A DNA stretch of 64,000 bases from Hongsoonwoonella zoysiae (GTDB lineage: Bacteria > Pseudomonadota > Alphaproteobacteria > Rhizobiales > Stappiaceae). The translations under genes and the position numbers were made by a program. Below, one piece after another: positions 34,331-42,478 of this stretch. Where the stretch lies: NCBI RefSeq assembly GCF_013266695.1, contig NZ_JABRXF010000003.1:62001-126000 (forward strand), read 5' to 3'. The notes beneath the pieces are model-generated. The model saw only the letters and a program-made list of their open reading frames with translations, searched no databases and had not been told where the DNA came from. The first letter of the stretch is position 1. Each line of letters opens with the position of its first letter.

Positions 34331-36222
34331 AAAACCGCCTCCTCCAATGCAGTTTTGTGAGTTTCTTTCGCAAAGGCGGGTGCGCAGACGTAATGTCCGG
34401 GCTCTTCTTCGACAAGCAGCGGCACATCTCCCTCGCGAAGGGTGTAGGGCGCGGGCCAAAGGGCAGGCTCGGAAGCCTTGTTCGCGTCAAGCGCCGCGAA
34501 ATCAAGACGTGCATCGAGATCGGGTTCCGGCACCGCCGTCAAAAGCGCCTTCGTATAGGGATGCAACGGATTGTCGACGACCTCTCGCGTCGGACCGACT
34601 TCGACGATGCGCCCGCGGCACATCACGGCAATCCGGTCGGCGATATAGTCGACCACCGCAAGATTATGGCTGACGAAGAGATACGTTAGACCGAATTCGG
34701 ATTTGAGGTCCTTGAGAAGATTAAGGATCTGGGCCTGCACCGAGACGTCGAGCGCCGACGTGGGCTCATCGCATAGAATGAACTCCGGATTGAGAGCGAG
34801 CGCGCGGGCGATGCCGATACGCTGGCGCTGCCCGCCGGAGAACGAATGCGGATAGCGGCGCAGGTAACGCGGGTCGAGCCCGACAAGCCGCATAAGCTCG
34901 CGAACGCGCTCCGCCCGCTCTTCCGGCGCGCCGATCTTGTGGATGAGCAGCGGCTCGGACAGGATGTCATTCACCGTCATGCGCGGGTTGAGCGAGGAAA
35001 ACGGATCCTGGAAAATAAGCTGGACGCGCTGGCGGTAGTCCAGGAGCTGCTCGCGGTTGAAGTGCGCGACATCTGCCGGCCCGTCGCCGCGGTCATAGAG
35101 GATCCGTCCGGCATCTATCGGCAACGCGCGCAAGATAGCCTTGGCGGTCGTCGTCTTGCCGGAACCGGATTCGCCGACAAGGCCCACGCATTCGCCGCGG
35201 TTGACCGTGAGATTGATATCGTCGAGCGCAAGGAACTCCCGCGCCCTGGCCGAAAGCAGGCTGCCCTTGCGGGTCAGGAAGCTTTTGGAAACATGCTGAA
35301 GCTGAACGAGCGGCTTGCCCGCGGTGATCGTCTTTCGCCCGCCACCCGTCAGAAGGCCGCCTGCCTGCAGTTCGATCGGGCGGATCGGCACAAGCCGCTC
35401 GCCGGGCTTCATGTCGAAGCGCGGCACGGCGTTCAGCAGCGCCTTCAGGTAGGAATGACCCGGCGTCTTGAAAAGCGCGCGGGCACTGCCCTTTTCCATG
35501 ATCCGCCCATGGTAGATGACCACCACTTCGTCGGCCATATTGGCCACCACGCCGAAATCGTGGGTGATGACGAGGACGGACATCTGCAGCTCTTGCTGCA
35601 CGTCCTTGATAAGCTTCAGGATCTCCGCCTGGATCGTGACATCGAGCGCGGTTGTCGGCTCATCCGCGATCAACAATGCCGGATGGCAGATCATCGCCAT
35701 GGCAATCATCGCGCGCTGGCGCAGACCTCCTGAAAGCTCGAAGGGAAAGGCGTCGAGCGCGCGCTGCGGATCGGGGAAACGCACAAGACGCAGCATTTCC
35801 CGGGTGAGTTCTCGCGCCTGATTCCCATCGACATTGCGATGAAGCTCCGCGGCTTCGCCGATCTGGTCGCCGATCGTGTGAAGCGGCGACAAGGACGTCA
35901 TCGGCTCCTGGAAGATGATCGCGATGCGATCTCCCCTGATCGCGCGCATTTGCGGGCTCTCGGGATCCAACTGGGCGATATCGACCGGCTTCAAGCGTGA
36001 CTCAGGGTCGTTGAGGATGAGCTTTCCCGAGACGATACGAGCGGCCTTCGGCAAAAGCCCCATGATTGCCTGCGAAATAACGGTCTTGCCGGATCCGGAT
36101 TCTCCGACCAGCGCAACCGTCCGGTTCTGCGGAATGGCGAACGACACGTCGTCGACTGCGCGGGTCGCCCCTTCCCCGGTCTGGAAATCGACGGTCAGAC
36201 CGTCGATCGTCAACACATTCAC
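34327..36222 (-). CDS. Fused double ABC ATPase (OppDF/YejF type)
   Basis: Cytoplasmic ATPase of 631 residues with two complete nucleotide-binding domains. Domain 1: Walker A GESGSGKT near residue 37, signature LSGGLRQRAMIA, Walker B LLIADEPTTALD. Domain 2: Walker A GESGSGKT near residue 350, signature FSGGQRQRIGIA, Walker B FILCDEPTSALD. Each is followed by the oligopeptide-family extension (NPLHPYTKALLTAVPEP in domain 2). I chose the GTG at 36222, behind GGAGGGCGGAG; the frame stays open to 36255. First gene of the operon, then binding protein, two permeases and methyltransferase. Fusion of the two ATPases is usual for Yej- and Agp-like systems. Confidence 0.92.
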   Translation of the reverse strand: MNVLTIDGLTVDFQTGEGATRAVDDVSFAIPQNRTVALVGESGSGKTVISQAIMGLLPKAARIVSGKLILNDPESRLKPVDIAQLDPESPQMRAIRGDRIAIIFQEPMTSLSPLHTIGDQIGEAAELHRNVDGNQARELTREMLRLVRFPDPQRALDAFPFELSGGLRQRAMIAMAMICHPALLIADEPTTALDVTIQAEILKLIKDVQQELQMSVLVITHDFGVVANMADEVVVIYHGRIMEKGSARALFKTPGHSYLKALLNAVPRFDMKPGERLVPIRPIELQAGGLLTGGGRKTITAGKPLVQLQHVSKSFLTRKGSLLSARAREFLALDDINLTVNRGECVGLVGESGSGKTTTAKAILRALPIDAGRILYDRGDGPADVAHFNREQLLDYRQRVQLIFQDPFSSLNPRMTVNDILSEPLLIHKIGAPEERAERVRELMRLVGLDPRYLRRYPHSFSGGQRQRIGIARALALNPEFILCDEPTSALDVSVQAQILNLLKDLKSEFGLTYLFVSHNLAVVDYIADRIAVMCRGRIVEVGPTREVVDNPLHPYTKALLTAVPEPDLDARLDFAALDANKASEPALWPAPYTLREGDVPLLVEEEPGHYVCAPAFAKETHKTALEEAVL

Positions 36223-36277
36223 TTGCTCCGCCCTCCTCCTGGCGGCGCCCGCCACTATGGGAAACCACCCAGTGCGG

Positions 36278-36333
36278 CGAATTTGAAATACGCCTCGTTT
36301 AAGCAGCAGTCGCCAGAGCGTATTTCAAATTCG
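36278..36333. repeat. 16-bp perfect inverted repeat upstream of the importer operon
   Basis: CGAATTTGAAATACGC at 36278-36293 is repeated in perfect inversion as GCGTATTTCAAATTCG at 36318-36333, with a 24-base spacer. Related half-motifs follow: TTTCAAATCCG at 36370-36380 and the imperfect dyad CGAATTTCAGATTCG at 36412-36426. They lie 56-205 bases upstream of the ATPase start, in the operon's promoter or leader. The remainder of the 394-base gap (36223-36616) holds no gene I can support. Repeated AT-rich dyads suggest operators, but a leader hairpin is also possible. Confidence 0.7.
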
Positions 36334-36616
36334 AAAACCACACCGGAAACATTGATTTGGCTGTCACCCTTTCAAATCCGAAGTTCGTTCAGAGCATGCT
36401 GCCAACAAAGACGAATTTCAGATTCGGGTGACTGGCCCGGTTAAGCGATTCCATCCTGCGGGTTCCCCTTCCACGTTCCGGATCGCGCCTCAGACTATCC
36501 GGCAAAACGTCAAATCACAAAGTGATAATGACCTCGTGACGATAGGTTAAATCCGAATTCCATGGCGCTACCGACCGGCACCGGCGCAAGCTTCCGTCGG
36601 GGGCAGGCGGAAGCTG

Positions 36617-38521
36617 TCAGGCCACCCCGCGTTGTCCTGGCGCGAAAATGCGCCCTTCAGCCGGCCAGGAAGCGTCTGAGTGAACGCGCCAAACCTCGAT
36701 ATTCGCCTCGCGACCGCGCAGGTGTTGCTCGCCGACCGGCTCCACGCCCGTGATGCCGGGAATACGCGCCAGGGTGTCGGCACTGGCAAGGATGATCGTA
36801 TCGTCCCCAGTTACCACCGTGCGGCCAAGCGACTGAAGTCGCTCGCAGGTATTCACCGCGTCCCCGACGACGGTGTAGTTCCATCGGTCGAGCGCGCCGA
36901 CATTGCCTACGACCGCCGAGCCGGTGTGGACGCCGATCCTCAGCCTCAGTGCAGGCTTTCCGCGACGCATCGCTTCCTGGTTTGCCTTGTGCTGGGCGTT
37001 TGCCATTTTCAGGCAGGCGCGAAGCGCGGCCTGCGCGTGATCCGGCCGCGCGTCGGGGGCACCCCAGAACGCCAACATGCCATCGCCGATGAACTTGTCG
37101 ACCGTGCCGCCTTCCTCTTCCGCCGCTTCAACGAGCAGGCCGAAGTGCGAGTTCAGCACGTCGGCCGTTTCGGTCGCCGTCATTTTCTCGGAAAGCGAGG
37201 TAAAGCCGCTGATATCCGTGAATACGAAGGTCAATTCCGCTTCGCGCGCCTTGGAAGCACCTTCGAAACCGAGCCGCATGAGCTTGTTGAACAAAGAGCG
37301 CGGAACGTAGGTGTTCATCGCGCGAAGGCCAGACACCATGGCATTGAATGCCATGGATACCTGATCGAGTTCGCGTATCCGGCTGCGCGGCAGCGCGTTG
37401 ACATGCTCGAATTCAAGCTTGCCGACATACTGGGCACGCGCGGCGATTTCGCGAAGCGGGCGAGCCGACCTGCGGGCGAGCCATACAGCAACAAGAAACG
37501 CAAGGAACACGGCTCCAAGTCCGATCACCGCCGAACCTCTGAGGCGATGCACCTCGCGCGAGACACTCGCCGACTTCACATATTCACCGACGAGCCAGGG
37601 TTGCGGACCGTAGCCCGTGATTGTCGCCGTCATGGTTATGTAATTCGACTGTTCCGGGCCGTCGCCGATCCTGCGAACCTCGACCCCCGCCTTTTCCGCC
37701 GCCTTGAAATCCTTCATCACCGGCGTCGAGGCAAGGCGCGACAAGACCGGATCGGCAAGCTCCGAGATCGTTACCGGCAAAACGATTTCATCGTCCCTGC
37801 CGGCCTGCAGGTCGATGATATCGGAATGGGAGATGACGGTTTCGCCGCCGGTAACGATGAAGACGGTGGCGTCGCTGCCTTCATCGAGTTCGCGCACGGC
37901 CTTGCCAATCTCATCCGTGGAAACGGCAGCGGTCAGATATCCCGCCAGCTTCCCGTCGCGCAGCAAGGGCACGGTTACATTCGCATAAACGCGACCCTGA
38001 ACATCGAGAAGCGGCCCCCAGGTGGGTGGCGAGCCAGGCTCTACCGTCGGCAGAACGTAGCGTCGGGCAATCTCGGGCACGGGATTGCGCTGGAACGGCC
38101 AGAGCTTGCCATTCTCATCCTGATAGATACCGGATTCGTTTTCTTCCGTATCCGTGAAAACGATAACGTCGATCGACGGATTGGAGAGAATGGCGCCCGA
38201 CAAGGCAAGGCGCATGCGGGCGAAATCCGCCCCGGAAATATCTCCATCCTCAAACAGGCGCTTGAGAGCTGAGACGGAATATTCGACCGGCTCCAGGTGG
38301 TTTTCCACCCGGTCCTTGAGCGAGCGGACGATCAGAACGGTCTTGTCGTTGAGAAGCGAAAAAGTGTTTTCGCGATTCGCCATGACGGCAAGAAAAAGAA
38401 CGAGCAACATCGAAACGGCAACAAGCCCGCCGAATGCCGACGCCACGATTGCCGCAAGCGACAAACGGCCCGCATTTCCCCTCCTGAAGCCGCTTACGGA
38501 CTGAGGCCGTTTGTTCTTCAT
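36617..38521 (-). CDS. Membrane-bound class III adenylate cyclase with sensor and HAMP
   Basis: About 634 residues. A first membrane segment near residues 22-48 (IVASAFGGLVAVSMLLVLFL), a periplasmic sensor of about 290 residues with a Cache-like pattern (IDVIVFTDTEENESGIYQDE), a second segment (GLGAVFLAFLVAVWLARR), HAMP (RPLREIAARAQ) and a C-terminal cyclase domain. Catalytic aspartates are in FVFTDISGFTSLSE and KFIGDGMLAFWG; VVGDAVNTCERLQ supplies the transition-state Asn and Arg, so unlike the cyclase at 17519 this one looks fully active. Start at the ATG behind GGAGG. Probably makes cAMP in response to an external ligand. It could cross-talk with the cNMP-binding protein at 19962. Confidence 0.9.
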   Translation of the reverse strand: MKNKRPQSVSGFRRGNAGRLSLAAIVASAFGGLVAVSMLLVLFLAVMANRENTFSLLNDKTVLIVRSLKDRVENHLEPVEYSVSALKRLFEDGDISGADFARMRLALSGAILSNPSIDVIVFTDTEENESGIYQDENGKLWPFQRNPVPEIARRYVLPTVEPGSPPTWGPLLDVQGRVYANVTVPLLRDGKLAGYLTAAVSTDEIGKAVRELDEGSDATVFIVTGGETVISHSDIIDLQAGRDDEIVLPVTISELADPVLSRLASTPVMKDFKAAEKAGVEVRRIGDGPEQSNYITMTATITGYGPQPWLVGEYVKSASVSREVHRLRGSAVIGLGAVFLAFLVAVWLARRSARPLREIAARAQYVGKLEFEHVNALPRSRIRELDQVSMAFNAMVSGLRAMNTYVPRSLFNKLMRLGFEGASKAREAELTFVFTDISGFTSLSEKMTATETADVLNSHFGLLVEAAEEEGGTVDKFIGDGMLAFWGAPDARPDHAQAALRACLKMANAQHKANQEAMRRGKPALRLRIGVHTGSAVVGNVGALDRWNYTVVGDAVNTCERLQSLGRTVVTGDDTIILASADTLARIPGITGVEPVGEQHLRGREANIEVWRVHSDASWPAEGRIFAPGQRGVA

Positions 38522-38690
38522 GCGCGCGAATTCCTCCGTTCGCCGCAATATATGCGAATTGTGACGTAACGCGAGCAATGCGGGCAACTTCATTCGCCAT
38601 AGCCGATTTTTACATTGCTTCGCGTATGGCGGGTTGTTTCGGGCTCTGCATCGGGATTAAGAGGAGGAAGGCATTCGACAAGAGGGCGAT

Positions 38691-39512
38691 ATGAGCGGTC
38701 TCGACTACGAGAGCGAATACAACAACCGGGCCCGGGTACCCGAACATCCGGGCATCATCGCCGGATGGCAGCGCGATGCAGCCGCATTTCGCGACGCCGC
38801 GAGCGGCGAGCTCGACATTTCCTATGAGCTATCCCCGCGCGCCACATTCGATTTCTTCATTCCCGAAGGGGGTGTGGAGCCTGCTTCCGCCATCGCGCTT
38901 TTCATACATGGCGGTTACTGGCAGGCATTCGATAACAAGTCCTTCTCGCATATGGCCGCCGGGCCTCTCGGACACGGGCTCCCCGTTGCGGTCGCCAATT
39001 ACGATCTTTGCCCGCAAGTGCGGATCGGCGACATTTTGGAGGAAATGCGCAGTCTGGTCGGCGCTCTCTGGGAGCGTTACAGAAAGCCCATCGTCGCATA
39101 CGGCCATTCGGCGGGTGGCCATCTGACCGCGGCGCTGCTCGCAACCGATTGGACGAAACGAGGGCTGCCGCCGCTTCTTGTGCCTGCGGGCCTTGCCATA
39201 TCCGGCCTGTTCGACCTTCAGCCCCTTATCGAAACATCCATCAACGAGAAACTTGGAATGGACCGGGCGGAGGCGATCGCACTTTCGCCGATCGCCATGT
39301 CTGCGCCGCGCGGCACGAAGCTGACCGCCGCCGTGGGCGGGGCCGAATCGTCGGAGTACCTTCGCCAATCGCGCGTCATCGTCGACATCTGGGGCCGTGG
39401 CGGCGTGACCGCGCACCTCGACGTTCGAGGCGAGGACAATCATTTCACGATCATCGGCCCGCTCGCCTCGCCGGAAAGCGATCTGACGAAATCGCTGGTC
39501 GCGCTTCTTTAG
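38691..39512 (+). CDS. Alpha/beta hydrolase, arylformamidase-like
   Basis: Esterase-type hydrolase of 273 residues. FIHGGYWQAF contains the HGGxW oxyanion motif characteristic of kynurenine formamidases of the esterase type and their relatives. The nucleophile elbow is GHSAGGH near residue 144; the catalytic His is probably in DNHFTI near residue 248. N-terminal DYESEYNNRARVPEHP is also typical. A formamidase would convert N-formylkynurenine to kynurenine, a route leading to anthranilate. Single gene divergent from the cyclase; no other kynurenine-pathway gene nearby, so the substrate is uncertain. Confidence 0.8.
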   Translation: MSGLDYESEYNNRARVPEHPGIIAGWQRDAAAFRDAASGELDISYELSPRATFDFFIPEGGVEPASAIALFIHGGYWQAFDNKSFSHMAAGPLGHGLPVAVANYDLCPQVRIGDILEEMRSLVGALWERYRKPIVAYGHSAGGHLTAALLATDWTKRGLPPLLVPAGLAISGLFDLQPLIETSINEKLGMDRAEAIALSPIAMSAPRGTKLTAAVGGAESSEYLRQSRVIVDIWGRGGVTAHLDVRGEDNHFTIIGPLASPESDLTKSLVALL

Positions 39513-39644
39513 ACCTTCGAGGATCGGAATTTTCTCGCCGAATCGGCTTGGCGAATGAGACGGATCAATGCCGTCCGCCCGGCGCCGTTCAAAGATTGAA
39601 ATAGGAATTATCCGGCAACCGAAGCTGCCGACAGGGAATAGACA

Positions 39645-42290
39645 ATGCGCACTGAAACCGCAGGCGGTGTTCGCCTCGAAGACTACCAGCCCGCCCCTTA
39701 CACGATCGACCGGGTCGATCTTGATATTCGCCTCGCGCCCAAGGCGACGCGCGTCAGCGCAAGGCTTTCGATCCGGCGCAGCGATAACACCGCTCCCGGA
39801 ACGCCTCTTGTGCTCGACGGCGACGGCCTGAAGCTTGCGGGCCTCCTGCTCGATGGCTCGGCCCTCACCTTTCAGGATTACTCGGCAAGCCCGGACCGCC
39901 TGGAAATTTCCACCCCCCCGTCAGGGCCGTTCGTGCTCGACATCTCGACCGAGCTCGACCCGGACGCCAATACAAAGCTGATGGGCCTTTATCGCTCGCA
40001 AGGCACCTACTGCACCCAGTGCGAAGCGGAAGGCTTCCGCCGCATCACCTATTTCCTCGACAGGCCCGATGTGCTCGCCATTTATTCGACGCGGATCGAG
40101 GCGCGCAAGGCGGAAGCGCCGGTGCTCCTGGGCAACGGCAATCTTGTCGAAGCTGGCGAGATCGAGGGGACCGATCGGCACTTCGCCATCTGGCACGACC
40201 CGCATCCCAAGCCTTCCTATCTATTCGCACTCGTGGCGGGCGACCTTGCCCGTGTGCCGGGAGAATTCACCACCGCTTCCGGACGGCGGGTGGAGCTTGG
40301 CATCTATGTGGAACACGGCAACGAGGGGCAGTGCGGCTGGGCTCTGGACTCGCTGAAGCGCTCCATGCGTTGGGACGAACAGGCCTTTGGCCGCGAATAC
40401 GATCTCGACGTGTTCAACATCGTCGCCGTTTCCGACTTCAACATGGGCGCGATGGAGAACAAGGGTCTCAACATCTTCAACGACAAATACATCCTTGCCG
40501 ATCCCGATACCGCGACCGATCAGGACTACGCCAACATCGAGGCGGTGATCGCGCATGAATACTTCCACAACTGGACGGGCAACCGGATCACCTGCCGCGA
40601 CTGGTTCCAGCTTTGCCTGAAGGAGGGCCTCACAGTTTTCCGCGATCAGGAATTTTCGGCCGACGAGCGTTCAAGGCCGGTCAAACGCATAAGCGACGTC
40701 CGCCTTTTGAAATCGCACCAATTCCCGGAAGATGCGGGCCCCCTCGCCCATCCCGTAAGGCCGCGCTTCTACCAGGAGATCAACAACTTCTATACCGCCA
40801 CCGTCTATGAAAAGGGTGCCGAAGTCGTTCGCATGCTCAAGACGCTTCTGGGCGATCGGGCATTCCGGGCCGGCATGGACCTGTTTTTCGAACGTCACGA
40901 CGGCGAGGCGACGACAGTCGAGGCCTTCCTCGAATGCTTCAGAACCGCGTCCGGCGAGGATCTCGAACAATTCGCTCTTTGGTACGAACAGGCCGGCACG
41001 CCTACGGTCGCCGTGAAATCGCACTATGATGCCGAGGCAAAGGTTTTCACCCTTTCCTTCAACCAGTCCATACCGCCGACGCCACGCCAGTCCGACAAGA
41101 AGCCGATGACTATTCCCGTCCGCTTCGCCCTCGTCGGCAAGGACGGCTCGGACCTGGCGTACGAGGCAATATCCGGGGCCGAAGCGAAGGGGGATGTCCT
41201 GAAACTCCAGGCGCCCGAACACACTGTGACGTTTTCAGGCATTGGCGAGCGGCCGATACCTTCGCTCTTCAGAGGGTTTTCCGCACCCGTAATCCTGGAA
41301 AGCGACCTTTCGGAGGAAGACTACCTGTTTCTTGCCGGCAAGGACGGCGACCCCTTCAACCGCTGGCAGGCGCTGCAGAGCGTGGCGCTGTCGTCGCTGG
41401 TCACCGGCACCAATGCGGCGGTCAAGGACAGCACGATAGAGGTGGACGATCTTCTGATCCATGCACTTGGCGCCGTTGCGGAGGATGAAAGCCTCGACCC
41501 CGCGTTTCGCGCGCTGGCGTTGCAATTGCCCTCGGAAGCCGACATCGCTCGCGAGATCGGCTCCAACGTCGATCCGGATGCGGTGGCATCCGCGCGCGAT
41601 CACCTCCGCAAGGCTGTCGCACAAGAAAACGGTACGAGTTTTGCTCGCATCTACGACAGCCTGAGCATCGACGGCCCCTACCGGCCGGATGCAGCCTCGG
41701 CCGGAATGCGCGCGTTCCGAAACACACTTCTGGAATATCTTGCGCATTCGGGCATCGAAGGAGAAGCCGAGCGCGTGCGCGCCCATTTCCGTGACGCGGA
41801 CAATATGACCGACCGGCTTGCGGGGCTGACCCAGCTTGTCCATGCCCGTCTTGAAGGTGCGGACGAAGCGCTCGCGTCCTATTACGAGCGCCATGGCACC
41901 CACCCGCTTGCGATCGACAAATGGCTCACCGTTCAAGCAACCGCGGGCCATCCGGACACGCTCGACAAGGTGAAGGCGCTGACCGCCCATCCGGCCTTCT
42001 CCTTCGCCAATCCGAACCGTTTGAGAGCACTCGTCGGTGCGTTCGCCACAGGCAATCAGACGCAGTTCAACCGGATCGACGGGGCAGGCTTCAACTTCGT
42101 CGCCGATACCGTTCTTGCGCTTGACGACAAGAATCCGCAGGTAGCGGCACGGCTCCTTTCCGCTTTTCGATCATGGCGTGCCTTAGAGGCAACACGTCGT
42201 ATTCTTGCGGAAAATGCGCTTCGCCGCGTTACGGAAAAGCCTAATCTTTCCCGAGACGTCAAAGATATAGCAGAAAGATCGCTTCAATAA
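39645..42290 (+). CDS. pepN: Aminopeptidase N
   Basis: M1-family zinc metallopeptidase of 881 residues, the standard length for bacterial PepN, which releases N-terminal residues from peptides in the cytoplasm. The exopeptidase motif GAMEN is at 268-272. The zinc site is HEYFH at 304-308, and the third ligand is Glu in LCLKEGLTVFRD about 19 residues on. The C-terminal region has the all-helical PepN domain. The ATG at 39645 follows AGGGAATAG. A single gene with its own promoter, upstream of the PleC-like kinase. Confidence 0.97.
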   Translation: MRTETAGGVRLEDYQPAPYTIDRVDLDIRLAPKATRVSARLSIRRSDNTAPGTPLVLDGDGLKLAGLLLDGSALTFQDYSASPDRLEISTPPSGPFVLDISTELDPDANTKLMGLYRSQGTYCTQCEAEGFRRITYFLDRPDVLAIYSTRIEARKAEAPVLLGNGNLVEAGEIEGTDRHFAIWHDPHPKPSYLFALVAGDLARVPGEFTTASGRRVELGIYVEHGNEGQCGWALDSLKRSMRWDEQAFGREYDLDVFNIVAVSDFNMGAMENKGLNIFNDKYILADPDTATDQDYANIEAVIAHEYFHNWTGNRITCRDWFQLCLKEGLTVFRDQEFSADERSRPVKRISDVRLLKSHQFPEDAGPLAHPVRPRFYQEINNFYTATVYEKGAEVVRMLKTLLGDRAFRAGMDLFFERHDGEATTVEAFLECFRTASGEDLEQFALWYEQAGTPTVAVKSHYDAEAKVFTLSFNQSIPPTPRQSDKKPMTIPVRFALVGKDGSDLAYEAISGAEAKGDVLKLQAPEHTVTFSGIGERPIPSLFRGFSAPVILESDLSEEDYLFLAGKDGDPFNRWQALQSVALSSLVTGTNAAVKDSTIEVDDLLIHALGAVAEDESLDPAFRALALQLPSEADIAREIGSNVDPDAVASARDHLRKAVAQENGTSFARIYDSLSIDGPYRPDAASAGMRAFRNTLLEYLAHSGIEGEAERVRAHFRDADNMTDRLAGLTQLVHARLEGADEALASYYERHGTHPLAIDKWLTVQATAGHPDTLDKVKALTAHPAFSFANPNRLRALVGAFATGNQTQFNRIDGAGFNFVADTVLALDDKNPQVAARLLSAFRSWRALEATRRILAENALRRVTEKPNLSRDVKDIAERSLQ

Positions 42291-42344
42291 AGGAAGAGAC
42301 ATACGTTTGGCCGCGCAAATACTACCGCACTACAACGCGTAAAT

Positions 42345-42360
42345 TTAACGCTTCATTAAC
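42345..42360 (+). promoter_or_regulatory. CtrA-binding box
   Basis: TTAACGCTTCATTAAC is an exact TTAA-N7-TTAA(C) match, the consensus for the alphaproteobacterial cell-cycle regulator CtrA. It lies 119 bases upstream of the chosen start of the PleC-like kinase gene. In GC-rich DNA such a match by chance is uncommon, and the position fits a promoter. Confidence 0.65.
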
Positions 42361-42478
42361 CAAAATTTTCCTTCGAGGGACTGGACAGACTCTTCGAATA
42401 AGATTCAAATGAGAATGATTCGAACGAGCGGCGTGTATCGAATCATCGGCGGAAATCAAGACTTTGGGGGCCAAGGGG

